Under the pieces are notes generated by a model that did not search any database, had not been told where the DNA came from, and saw nothing but the letters and a program-made list of their open reading frames with translations. The position numbers were made by a program, and so were the translations under genes. Shown here piece by piece: positions 12,301 through 24,166 of a stretch of 64,000 nucleotides of DNA (positions within the stretch are counted from its first letter, which is position 1; each line of letters opens with the position of its first letter). Origin of the DNA: Acorus gramineus (taxonomy: Eukaryota > Streptophyta > Magnoliopsida > Acorales > Acoraceae); assembly GCA_030737835.1 (NCBI GenBank), contig CM060855.1, forward strand, positions 8,223,434 to 8,287,433, read 5' to 3'.

Positions 12301-15300
12301 ATGAAAATTACTGATGCAAGTCTCTAATAACAACTTTCACTAAATCTAGGCCAGAAAAATCTCACCTGATGCCCTGGAGAGGATAGTAGTTGTTTCTCTT
12401 GTTTGTTAATAAATTTGTAGGATTATATGTAATTTGAGAAGTTTTCATGGGATACAAATCATCTGTTGCTGCATTCCAAATGGTCATCATTCTTGGATTA
12501 GCTGCTTTATGTAATTTATGAAGAAAAAAGGATCCCCGACTTGGTGTTAATTGTTTCTTTATGTGCAGATATCAGATACGACGTAGACTTCTATTAACAG
12601 GAACTCCAATTCAAAATAGTCTGCAGGAGTTGTGGTCCTTGCTCAATTTTTTGCTTCCTACCATATTCAATTCGGTCCAGAATTTTGAAGAATGGTTTAA
12701 TGCACCCTTTGCGGATAAATGTGATGTTACCCTAACAGATGAAGAAGAGTTATTAGTAATTCGCCGTCTGCATCATGTGAGGATCGAACTTAATAATGTT
12801 TTCTTGTGCGCCTATCTGATTTTTGCTCACTTCTTATTATATTTATATTAACTTCAGGTGATAAGACCATTTTTATTGAGGAGGAAAAAGGACGAAGTGG
12901 AGAAATTCCTTCCTGGGAAAACACAAGTAATTCTGAAGTGTGATTTGTCAGCGTGGCAGAAAGTATACTATCAGCAGGTCACAGACTTGGGAAGGGTTGG
13001 GCTAGGTTCTGGTGAGTACAATTTGTTGCTCCGTGATTTGTTTTCTGAAGTTATTCTTGTTATATTCATGGATCTATCGCTGAATGGTGAACTTATACTC
13101 TATTTACTTTTTGTTATTCCCAAATTATTTTTATATAGCTGTGCTTGAAGATGCCATTAGTTGAAGTGCCAAAGAAGGCCATGTAAATCTTGTTTGCCAA
13201 GCAGGTCTCCGATTTTTAATATTGAAGAAAATATTTGAGAACTGAAAATAAGATAGAAGTCGGTTGACCATAGTTAAAGAAAATTGCTTGTGCATATATA
13301 AGCATGCAGCTGCATCCTTTTTGTCCTTCTGTTGTAGCTCCGATGTTTTTGATAACTCAATAGAAATATGTGGCCTCACATGTGGTTATAGGGCATTAAA
13401 TGGATAGATTGGTGATACAAGTCAATGAAGTTCTGATTTTCTACTTGAAAAAATGCTAGCTAACATGCAGGTTTTTATTGGTGGATCCGTTTTCATGGGA
13501 AAATATTAAGTGATGGGATGTTACGAAGCAGTGCAGTGGAAGCTTCCATTTATGGGCAATGGGACTTTCTGATACAGGAATTCCCTGTCTTCCCTACAAC
13601 CTTTTATTTTAATAGAGACATAATGATCTTCCATATGAGCTTATAAGCAATTTAGTAACTTGATTTATTTTATCTGCATGGTGTGATTCTTTTCTTTTTT
13701 TTGTTAAAGATTTCTTTAAATGTTTTGGTATCTATCAAGATTCTCCTCCTCTAAAAATGACTTGTATATGTGGTATGACAAAACAAACAAATTGTTTTGC
13801 TTACACTCACACATGATGACCAACGCTGTGTATGCCATTGTTTACTTATGCAAGTATGGTAGCATGTGATGTTACAAGAATTCTAAGTAACGAAATGTTT
13901 GCAGTGGATGTTTAATCACTTACATATCTTTGATGGATCATATATTTGGGTGTACGTTTGAAGAGGTTATGCAGTTAGATTTGACTGTCAAATGAAATTT
14001 GGGAAACAAATGGACGTTCTTGCTTTTCTTTTTTTTGTATACGAGAATGATTTCCTTCTCTTTATGGAAATTATGGGACTTTTATTCTTTATTATATATA
14101 ACATCATATCTCATTTTAATATGCAATCACCTTCTAATCACCGTACAATTGGGGTGCATTTAATCGGATGATGAGAAGATATTCCATAAAAAAATCACAA
14201 GAGAAAAATAAGGAGATTGTGTGGAGAAAAAAGAGGGATCGCGGATATACGTGATTTCATAGGGTGATTATTTTAATCGTCTAATTAAAATTCATTTAAT
14301 CGTATGATAATGACATGATGATCACATTTAAGGAAGAAGGTATGGTGACCGTATTTTATTATTTTAATATATATATATATAAAATTGGGACTCAAACCCT
14401 TCGAAGCAAGGACTAAGTCCTCCGGGTGTCCGCACCAACCACACTGAATTTTTCCTTCGGACACCAGGGTAAATTACGGGGAGGCAAGAGTCAAACACCT
14501 GCCAATCGGGAGCAAACCCAGGTGCTAGCCAACTCAACCAACCCCCTGGTCCCTGGTGGTTATATATGGGATATCCACACCATATGAAACACGACAAATC
14601 AGTTTGATGGCAGAATACTTCAGGCATATCCATTTTGAGTTGAAAAAAAATAGAATTTGCTTCTGGGATTCTGACAGAGGTTATGCCATATCTGACTGTC
14701 ACTTTGTTTGCTGTATGTTTAAAGTATGGTATCATGACTTTGCTTGGTACATGCATAGAATATTTAAGTACATATCTTAATAACCAAAAGTGGATATGTG
14801 ACCATGCATATTATGTTTTTTTTATCAAATCAAACTTGTAGATCTTTTCAGAAGGTTCTCCCTTGTATTAACTTGTATATGCACTTGCCCACATAGTAAA
14901 AGGACAATGCATGATGTAATACCTGCAAAATGTGTCTCATTGATCTTCTATAAAATAAACAATTCAATGGTGTGTAATTATGGCCAATGGAAGTCTGCTT
15001 TATTATCTCATTTTGAAATAAAAGAACATGCAATAAATGCCATCATGTCTCTCTTTAACACCTTTCGATATTTGCTCCACCTGTTTATGTTTTTTTATTG
15101 CAGTTTCATCTTTTTTACTATAGTGTAGTGGATGTATTGAGATGTGATGAATGTAATAACAATGTACAGGAACTGGAAAATCAAAGAGTCTCCAGAACCT
15201 GTCAATGCAGCTCAGGAAATGTTGTAATCATCCATATCTATTTGTAGGAGATTATGATATGTATCTCAAAGACGAGATTATTAGATCTTCAGGAAAATTT

Positions 15301-16632
15301 GAACTGCTAGATCGTCTTCTCCCAAAACTGCATAAAGCGGGCCACAGAGTTCTTCTTTTTTCTCAAATGACTCGCCTGATGGACATTCTTGGAATCTATT
15401 TGCAATTGCACAATTACAAGTATCTCAGGCTAGATGGCTCCACTAAGACCGAAGAACGAGGGACCCTGCTTAAGCAGTTCAATGCACCAGACTCCCCCTA
15501 CTTCATGTTTCTCTTGAGCACCAGAGCTGGAGGCCTTGGTCTAAATTTGCAAACTGCGGATACTGTCATAATCTTTGACAGTGATTGGAATCCTCAAATG
15601 GACCAACAGGCAGAGGATCGAGCTCATCGTATTGGGCAGAAGAAAGAAGTTCGTGTTTTTGTGTTGGTTAGCATTGGATCTATTGAAGAGGTAATCTTGG
15701 AACGCGCAAAACAGAAAATGGGCATTGATGCGAAAGTCATCCAGGCAGGATTGTTCAATACAACTTCAACAGGTTATTTATATATAATCAATCATTTTCC
15801 AATGATCGCCTTTCTTGTCAATTATAATGCATCTTTCAATCTCAAATATAGAACTTATATAATATTATATTTTATTATTATTATAGTTGTAAGATCAGTT
15901 CTAACCAAGAGAAACCAATTGTTCACCACAGCTCAGGATAGGAGAGAGATGTTACAGGAGATAATGCGCAGAGGCACAAGCTCTCTTGGAACAGATGTGC
16001 CAAGTGAGAGAGAGATCAACAGGCTTGCGGCCCGGTCGGACGAGGAGTTCTGGCTATTCGAGAAAATGGACGAGGAGAGACGTCTGAGGGAGAACTACAG
16101 ATCAAGGCTGATGGAGGAACATGAGGTTCCCGATTGGGCATATGCTAAAGTTGACAAGACCAAGGAGGCTTTAGAGATGGAAAAACAAAACAATAAAATC
16201 TTGGGGAAGAGGCGAAGGAAAGAAGTGGTCTATGTTGATCTACTGAGTGATGTGCAGTGGATGAAAGCTGTGGAGGGTGGAGAAGACTTGTCAAAGATCA
16301 CAACGAAAATGAAGAGTAGAGAACAGCCATCCAGGGGAAACAACAATGAGACGATTTTGGATGATTGTCCAAGAGAGGATGGGACACCAGAGCAGAAAAT
16401 TGTTGATGATGATGAACCTGTGGGGAGCGAGGAGACCAGTGAGGACTTCTCGAGCCAGGGTTTGAAGAAGATCAAATCTGTATCTGGGCAGTTATACAAT
16501 GAAGGAAGTGGAGGCATCGGTGAGAGTAATTGGCATCCAGACATCGTTACATGGAGGACCCACAGGCGGAAACGATCTAGCCATGGTTTCTCGAGTTCAT
16601 CAGATGTTAAAGGCCGGTGGTCGGGATCGTAG
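6335..16632 (+). CDS. MINU: SWI/SNF chromatin-remodelling ATPase, MINUSCULE class (CHR12/CHR23-like), 12 exons, about 1110 aa
   Basis: Catalytic ATPase of a plant SWI/SNF complex, acting in the nucleus. Exons: 6335-6556, 7180-7333, 8022-8086, 8597-8791, 8906-9055, 9421-9822, 10512-10771, 10865-11083, 12569-12776, 12858-13011, 15170-15772, 15932-16632. All are GT-AG, frame-consistent and total 3333 nt. Domain order: N-terminal region with [23 protein letters not shown]-like basic helices (about 213-330); SNF2 ATPase with motif I DEMGLGKT (434-441), DEGH box (537-540) and LLTGTPIQN; helicase-C with [11 protein letters not shown] and DRAHRIGQ; then a SnAC-like segment starting AQDRREML (about 878) and an acidic/basic tail. 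No bromodomain, as in the plant MINU class and unlike BRM. Length fits CHR12 (about 1100 aa). All ATPase motifs are intact. In Arabidopsis CHR12/CHR23 act in meristem maintenance and growth arrest under stress. Confidence 0.95.
11084..12568 (+). other. Intron 8 of the SNF2 gene (1485 nt)
   Basis: AT-rich, with no coding match. It separates the exon ending ...KTLVTG from the exon starting [13 protein letters not shown] degenerate segment near 11850-12140 looks non-intronic in base composition, but I could not identify it. Confidence 0.6.
13012..15169 (+). other. Intron 10 of the SNF2 gene (2158 nt) with repeat insertions
   Basis: Contains an AT-rich MITE-like patch around 14145-14340 (two TTTAATCG(G/T)ATGAT-type repeats) and a SINE-like relic at 14386-14560 on the minus strand. 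The rest is unremarkable intron sequence. Confidence 0.6.
14386..14560 (-). mobile_element. SINE-like, tRNA-related relic
   Basis: Read on the minus strand it begins GGTTGGTTGAGTTGGCTAGC, resembling a pol III A box. TGGGTTTGCTCCC follows at B-box-like spacing, and it ends near GGGTTTGAGTCCC followed by AT-rich (TA)n sequence. The interior CGGACACCCGGAGGACTTAG is GC-rich relative to the intron. This composition is typical of tRNA-derived plant SINEs, but the family is not assigned. Confidence 0.45.
15773..15931 (+). other. Intron 11 of the SNF2 gene: 159 nt, stop-free and frame-preserving
   Basis: Donor AACAG|GTTATTT and acceptor CACAG|CTCAG join to give [10 protein letters not shown], the arrangement expected from family members. 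The intron is a multiple of three and has no stop in the spliced frame. Retention would insert 53 mostly hydrophobic residues between helicase-C and SnAC without truncating the protein. Confidence 0.85.
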
Positions 16633-19554
16633 CAATCGCAATAGATTTGATTAGTTTTATGTATACGGTTTCAGTAGCCATGTCTGCTGCCACACATGCA
16701 CTCAGTTTAGTGTCCAAGCTTCAACAGGTTCTGCTGCAAGCAAGAAATGTTGTACAAGTTTTTGTTGGTAGGAGGAACCAAACTGGGGTTGATGCAAGTT
16801 TGGCCATTGTAATGATAGCATTCTTTTAAGGTAGTACTTGAAATTTCTGAGCATCCAATTTAAAAATTGTTTGAAAAGAGAATTTTAACTAGAGAAAAAT
16901 CTGGCATATTGTTTCTTATAGTGCACCAGTGACACGAAATTGACAATTTCTTCCATGGTTTAGACATGCTGAATTGGTCGCATTGCGGCCATGACTGGCT
17001 CTTCCTAATTCCCAAAAGCTTGCTCTGATTTACTGATCTTGTGACAGCTTATCAATGACAGATTTCCAACTTTGATAATTGCTTGTGTGTGTGCTATAAT
17101 TAACATTTGATGATTATTTGAATATGTTTTTCTATACATGCAAATGCAAATTTTACATTGCACGTGCAAGAAAGCTTTTTCATACTATTTGCACATGTTT
17201 GTTTTCATGTTGTGTTATTATTTACACACATTTTTGTTTGTAGTTGTTTGTCTCATGTTGCTAATAAAAATACATATTTGAATATTTCATATATTAGTGT
17301 TTTTTAATCTGTATATAAGCTAATGTGGTTCACAAAAAATGGTTCTAATATAATATAATATAAACTAAAATAAATATGATTTCAACTAATAAATAATCCT
17401 GCAAGGTTTTTTTATATTTTATAAATAACAATTTTGTTAGATAATATATAGGATAATCTTGTAAGGGAACTTTTTTACACTGTTTGCACATGTTTGTTTT
17501 GATGTTGTAATATCATTTACACATATTTTTGTTTGTAGCTGTTTGTTTCATATATATGAAACTGTTTGCATAGTAAAAATATACATATTTAAATATTTCA
17601 TATATTAGTTTTCTTAATCTATATATAAGCCTATGTGACAAAAAAAAATGGTTTTAATATAATAGAAAATAAACTAAAATAAATTTGATTTCAACTAACT
17701 TATAATCCGGTCAGGTTTTTATTTATATTTTATAAATAACAATTTTATTAGATAATATCTAGGATAGTTAGATAAGATTTCTTAGTATATTTTAATATAA
17801 TAACATTTATAATATTTTATGCCACGTTAATATTTATAATCCACACAATTATATCATTCCAAGTTATATAAATTTATAAAATGTAATTATCTATTTTAAA
17901 TCTCAAGATAAGATTAGGAGAATAAATATTTATTTGGATGATAATGGATTTTCATAAATTTGTTAGGATAAATACGTAAAATTACATTACATACACTTTA
18001 AAATTTAGTATAATAGATAAAAGAGAGATCAGAAAATACAAGTTGTTCCAATTGATAACGCATGGGATTAGTTGAGATTTTGATTGCCCATTTAATGGGA
18101 CAAATGAGAACATTGTGATTTTATTTATTACACTTAATTATCGTAACCAAACAAAATATTGTGTTTGACTCAATACAAATGAGAACCCACCTCTATTTGC
18201 ATAATAATCAAACATGCCCAGAATGAACATGAGAAACTCACAAGAGAACACCTGAACACAAAAACCACCAACTTTATAAAACAAAGTTATTCAAGCCACA
18301 GTAAACTCCTTTACTTTACCTCCTTGACCTGGTTTGGCTAGAATTTCCTCTTTTTGGCTGTTTGTAAGTATGTGAATCATGTAAGCATTTTGACTATAGC
18401 ACTAACAAACAGCAATACAAATTCTTTTTTATCCACCAAAAAAAAAACAGTTATTCAAACCACAGGGTTTGTGCATGAAAATTAATGTGATTACACACAA
18501 ATCGTATGTATCCAAAAGGAAGGAAGCAGAAGCAAATCAAATTTAATGATGAACAGGCAACTGCAATTAGGGGTAGACATGGTAACAAGGCTTCTTCAAT
18601 CTCTGGCTGCCTTTTGACTTCCTTCTCTGTACCTTGCATGGATGGGAATGGAAATGGATGAGAATTTCAGCTAATGCTAATTATAAAATTATATGATTGG
18701 CATGATATCACCGTGTTCAGATAAGAATTCCTATAGCAACTAATGAGAAAACGCCATGTAAATGATAAAACACCGTCACGGTAAAAAATACCCTTACTTT
18801 ATTTAATATTTACAAGTGAACCGTGCATGAATAACTTAAATAAAATTGTTCTATCTACGTGGCATGATCTTATAAGGTGTCATAAGAATTCTCTATGGAT
18901 TTTCACAGAGAAGATCTAGTCATCTGGATTCTATATCACCTTAAAAAAAGAGATATGACAGTTGATGATAATGGGGTTGAGTTGTTTAAATGGGGGGTGT
19001 TAGGGGAAGTTGGTGTCTCCCACTATTGATGATAATGTTCATTCAATTTTGCAGATTGAATCAGAGATTTCTTTCACACAACAGTGAATATTCATCTTGC
19101 ATTTTTTTCATAGGTTTATATGGCCGAACCATCTAAGATTTTGGCTATAACAGTGAAAATCTTGTCAGCAGCAACCAGGATAAGATTTATATTTCAAGAA
19201 TGATAGATTCATGAGAGACTGCTTAAAATATATCAAGCAAGAATTTTCCATGGCATGTTCATCTTTAACATGTTTCAGTAGTTTTTTGTTTTAAAAAAAT
19301 AAAAAAAGGTTCTATAGAGGTTTTTTTTTCTAACAAAACTTGTTTTCAGTGGGGATATGTTCATTTTGGACAAGTATGGGCGAACTAAACATGTATCACC
19401 AGGAAAAACAAGCTACATTAGCCTGAACAAGGCATATTCAGAGAGGAGCTAAGAAGATGCCATGAATGACATGCCACTTTAAATGATATTGTAGAGCATG
19501 GATAGCCAAGTTTGTAAAAAAGAGAGCAAAACTTTAGCATGTAGAAGCATGGAC
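16633..19554. other. Convergent intergenic spacer between the SNF2 and DUF1295 genes
   Basis: 3' UTRs of both converging genes plus very AT-rich DNA, including a tandem duplication at 17165-17765. No gene is supported; short ORFs at 18451-18639 and similar have no recognisable content. Confidence 0.7.
17165..17765. repeat. Two-copy tandem duplication, unit about 295-300 bp
   Basis: Copy 1 about 17165-17458, copy 2 about 17459-17765. Shared landmarks in the same order: TTTGCACATGTTTGTTTT, ATTTCATATATTAGT, TATATAAGC, AACTAAAATAAAT, GATTTCAACTAA, ATTTTATAAATAACAATTTT and TAGATAATAT. Copies diverge by substitutions and small indels. Confidence 0.8.
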
Positions 19555-22400
19555 TCACCAGTTTGATCGTTCCCCTTGAGGGAAATTTTTACTATAAAAA
19601 GGAAACTCGAAAAAAATTGCTGTCTTCAGCCATGAAGGCAAGTTGCCGTACACCGACAAAGGCAAGGGAATGAGAGGGCTGGCAAAATAAATTTCAGCAT
19701 TAGTTTTTTTCTCTCTTAATACATTAAAAAAAAATTGATGACCGAGATTGACCTTGTTGTTTTCTTGTAGATCTGGTATTCCACCATGGTGCCAAACTTC
19801 TTGTCCGCTGAATCCTACATCCACACACGAGATAAAACCCTCGAAACAGCTCACTAAGTGGAATCATATGTGGAAAACACACAAAAGTTAAGGACTAACC
19901 TCAAGCAGTGGGATGCCACTAACAAATAGAAGAAGCAAAGTTAAGAAGATGGGCCCAAAGATCACAAGCCATTCGGCACCTTTCAGAACCGGTGTAGATG
20001 CCAAAAATACTCCCCACCAAAGGAAAATCTACATAAAAGCATGCAAAATCATTGTCAATGACATGATATTAGAAATAGGATCCGCCAAACTTGTACTCCT
20101 AGGAAAAAGACTATACGCTAAAAGAAATATCATCTACTATCTGACATGCAGCAAGCACCAATATGACCAAAGCACATTTGCTTATTCAGTGCATGAAAAA
20201 TTGAAATACAAGCACAGAATATGGAATCACACCACAGAGTGGAACAAGAACCTTTTGGGAAAAAAAACCAAGAAGATTTGTTTTATGGTGCTTCAACTTC
20301 ACTCCATGTATGAAACCAGAGGAATCTACTGAAGTGGATTCAACTCGTGGCAATAATTTTTTTGGGAAAATGATCAATGCAATATGAATTGAATACAACA
20401 GGATGTATAAAGTAGATCTCCTACAACTGAAAGATATGATGGATCAACTGACCTCGCCAAAATAATTTGGATGGCGAGAGAATTTCCATATCCCAACTGT
20501 GCACCACTTTCCCCTGTTGGCTGGTGAATTCTTGAAAGAGAGCTTTTGCTGATCAGCTGTTGCTTCAGTGATAAGGCCCACAACCCAAATGATCCAACCA
20601 ACAATTTCTTGGGGCTGAATAGGTGGATTTCTATCACTAGCATTAACAACGGTAACAGGCAAGCTAACAGTCCAGACCCAGACAGCCTGTCATAAAGAAG
20701 AATTAATTATACTACTATCAGTTCAACTTAATGAGACTAGAGCAACAATGCTTTTGAAGCCAATGAATTAAATCTTCAGATTAATAAGAGCTTTTTTTCC
20801 AAAACCAATACATATCAATATTATATATTCCAGAGTTATTTTAATGATTTAATTAAAGCCAAAAGGTAAACCTGGAATGTCCAGAAAACTGATAATTTGC
20901 CAATATTTCCACGCATTTCATCAAAACGACGATCTTCCCCCCATTGAAGAATCCTTTATGCAACGAGAAATATAGTTAAACAAATACTGTTCCATGTATA
21001 AACAAAGTGGAATATGTACTATATGTGCAAAAAAAATAAAAAACCATTAATTATCAATTTCCAGCAACATTAAATATTAATTTCAGTCATGATCGCTTTA
21101 CCTTAATGACGAGTTAATTATATTTTCCATTTATCATTACATTAAGACATGAACATACCTCATTAACAAAAAGATCCCCAAGCGCAAGCCCCAGATAACA
21201 ACAAATGAAGTTAAGATAACCTGAAACAAAAAAGAGTTGCATGTCTAAAATAAAAAATTATGATAATTCAAGGCTTCATGCATGAACATATCCAAGCATC
21301 CTTAATTGATGTGGTGTGGTCAACTTGACAACCAACATCACCTGTCTTGCATGCCATGATCCTTTCACAACCAAAGTTAATATACCAAGAATTATGAAAT
21401 TTGTGCTTCCTGATGAAAACATAGAAATATATTATTAGGTTAGAAAACCAAATTCACAGAGGCATCAAGAAATACTCAATGCAACATTTAACTGTTCGTA
21501 ACAATCAATGTAAATTTGTAATTGGCATAACCAAAGTAAGGAAGGCATCAAGAAAAACTGAAGACGATATTTAACTATTAGTAGCTCTCTGTCGATCAAT
21601 TGAAAACTTGTAACCGGCATAACCAAATTCTGAGAGGCATCAAGAAATACTCAATACAACATTTAACTATTAGTAGCAATGCCAATCAATTGAAAACGTG
21701 TAGTTGGCAAAAATAAGAATCATAAATGAAATGCAGTGATGATGACATCAAACTGAAGTGACAGAAACATTTTACCTATTCTAACCTTTTGTCCACCAAA
21801 AAAATCAATCATACAACATAATAAGATCCTCGATTAACAACTACGCCAAAGAAACAACCGCATCGATTCAAACAGATAACACCCCATGTTTCAATTCGCA
21901 GTCAACCCTTCTTTACAATAACTCAAGTGATTTCCAAAGATCCATCAGATCAACTTAAATCCAAACATATGGACATGAAAAACCCATTCCCAATTTTAAG
22001 TGACAATCATGAAAACATAAACCCACATAAAAAAAAAGAACAAACAATTCAAATCCCAATTCCCCAAATTCATGCATTCATCAAACCCACTCACTCAGAT
22101 ACTCACTTACATACATATATATTAAAAAGAAAAAAAAAATCCAGAATCCAAGAATTCAAAAGAGAAAAGGTTAGAACCAAATACCCGCGAAATCGGTGAC
22201 CTTATCGAACTTGAAGAGGGCTGTGATTATAAAGAAGGCTAATTGGTAACCCACCTGCGTTCAGTCCATTCATGTATGAATAAAAAAAAACAACAAAATC
22301 ATTCAAAAAACTCAAACAGAACAAAAAAAAGGAAGAATTTTGCACAGACGGTGACGATGGCGGTGAGAGCTAAAAAGTGGGAGTCGATGACCGTTCCCAT
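19555..22400 (-). CDS. DUF1295 / steroid 5-alpha-reductase-like membrane protein, 9 exons, about 293 aa
   Basis: Multi-pass protein of the PF06966 (DUF1295) family, related to 3-oxo-5-alpha-steroid 4-dehydrogenases. The substrate is unknown; ER or other endomembrane location is likely. Exons on the minus strand: 22400-22350, 22254-22185, 21409-21342, 21220-21159, 20953-20872, 20686-20453, 20028-19900, 19814-19753, 19678-19555. Total 882 nt, in frame. The start MGTVIDSHFLALTAIVT and the stretch GWIIWVVGLITEATADQQKL match the Arabidopsis At1g73650/At1g18180 type as I recall it. The family signature RHPNYFGE (182-189) ends exon 6; such His/Tyr/Glu residues belong to the NADPH-binding region of steroid-reductase-like enzymes. 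Hydrophobic helices recur through exons 2-4 and 7 (FLTLLLLFVSGIPLLE). The C-terminus is YSKNFPQGERSNW. No damage seen. Confidence 0.93.
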
Positions 22401-23516
22401 TTTGTTTTTCTCTTCTGACCAAAATCCCACCTTTTTTGGGGTGAACATATATGTATGTATATATGGGAAATAAAGCATGGATTTTTTTAAAATTTAATTT
22501 AATTATTATTATTTGGTTGTGGTCGAAAAAGAGCCTACGTGGATAACATTAGGACTTTTTTTTGGATCATATATATGTAACGTGTTGACAAATGTTAGTT
22601 TTAGACACATTTTTCAAAGATTTTGAATTTTTTTCTAAGGTAAAGGTTGGTACACGAACCCGATACATCTATCTTGATTGTAAATTAATATCTTTGTTAA
22701 CAAATTTAAATTCGTGGTGTCTCATTTTTCAAGAAAATGATCTAATAGCAACAAAATAAAATTAAATTTGGGTGCTGTCATAGACTTATTCACAAAAATG
22801 ATGATATCCATAACGAAAAGTGATAGGGTGAAATATAGTTAGAATCACTAAATTTTGTTAATTAAATGAAGGATAATGTTATGTATAACTCGTTTTTAGT
22901 GTTGTTGTACATTTTTTTTTTCCTCGGTTATAGTTCTAGTTTTATATACGTCAATAAAAAATTACTAGAGCATATATTCACATTATCGAGATACATGCTT
23001 TGATAAAAAAAAATTATATTTTCTATAAATGTATTAATGTAATTCATTAAAGTATATATTTCATTTTTTATAGCATTATATTAGATGATGTATACTATTT
23101 TTTAAAAAAACATCTAACACAACGTCGAGACTGGAATTGAGGCTGAAAAAATGACTACACGTAACATTATCATTTTTATTTTTATTTTTTTGGTGGAAGA
23201 ATAAACATTTATAATGAGAAAAAATTAAAACACTGTTTGTACACTTCACAATGAAAAACTATTATGGAAAAAAAAACTATTCAGATTCTTGCTTGTTTTG
23301 TCACTTGGAATTATAATTCTAGGTAGAGTGAGGCACACGCGTCATTTTATTGTTGTTTGGTTGGAATAAGAAAAAGGAATGGAGATTTCCCATTTGTCAG
23401 GGTTTTGGAATAAATAAAGCATTTCTCAAGTGAAAGACCAGAATCAACCAAATCCATAACCTACCACCCACTGCAACTGTTGTTAAGCACTTAAATTCAG
23501 TTGAAAGCATAATAGT

Positions 23517-23549
<33 letters not shown>

Positions 23550-24166
23550 TACAAGGATATCCCAAATTTTATTAAAATAGGAAGTCTCCCCATAAGATAG
23601 ATAATACCTTCTTAACATACAGTTGATAGCAGAACTTGCTCGGACATAATGTCCACTTTCTATGCTAAAAATGATAAACCATTTGTTAGATTACAATTTG
23701 ATCATACAATAGTAACCCAATTCTCCACTTTTCAAGTGAATTTATTCTTCACATCCCAAACGCATTGAAAAACTGACTAAACATTTTGCTTAGAATCGTT
23801 TTATCTAAAAAAAAGCCTAGAAATTATTTGTCAAGTATTGCTTGCTTTCTTTTAATGATATTCTCTCATTTCTTAAATCAGTCTATTTTACGGGTTTTTT
23901 TTTTTGCGGTCTACATATTTTGATTTTATTTTTATGTATAATTCTTTTTATAAAATAACATGCATACTCATATGAATATGAATTGAATGTAAATACTTTT
24001 ACGTTTTTAGTAATACAGTATATATTGCACTCATTATCCTCCATCAATGTATAACACTTATTCCACATTGTAGCAGCACAACAGCCTCTCCAGCAATCAC
24101 AATTCAAGCTTAGCTTCAACAAATCAATCTCTAAGACTAGTTCATTCAGGGTTGAATTTGAACAGC
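22401..24166. other. Intergenic spacer between DUF1295 and FKBP genes
   Basis: DUF1295 promoter side and FKBP 3' side of two same-strand genes. AT-rich, with an (ATC)n trinucleotide microsatellite at 23518-23547. No gene or clear TE. Confidence 0.7.
23518..23547. repeat. (TCA)n trinucleotide microsatellite
   Basis: Uninterrupted run of about ten TCA/ATC units. A useful polymorphic marker; not in a coding frame that is supported. Confidence 0.9.

Noticed and set aside
15205..16632. One continuous 475-codon frame across SNF2 exons 11 and 12
   Set aside because: Family alignment ([10 protein letters not shown]) and clean GT/AG sites show that 15773-15931 is an intron; the internal ATG is not the gene start.
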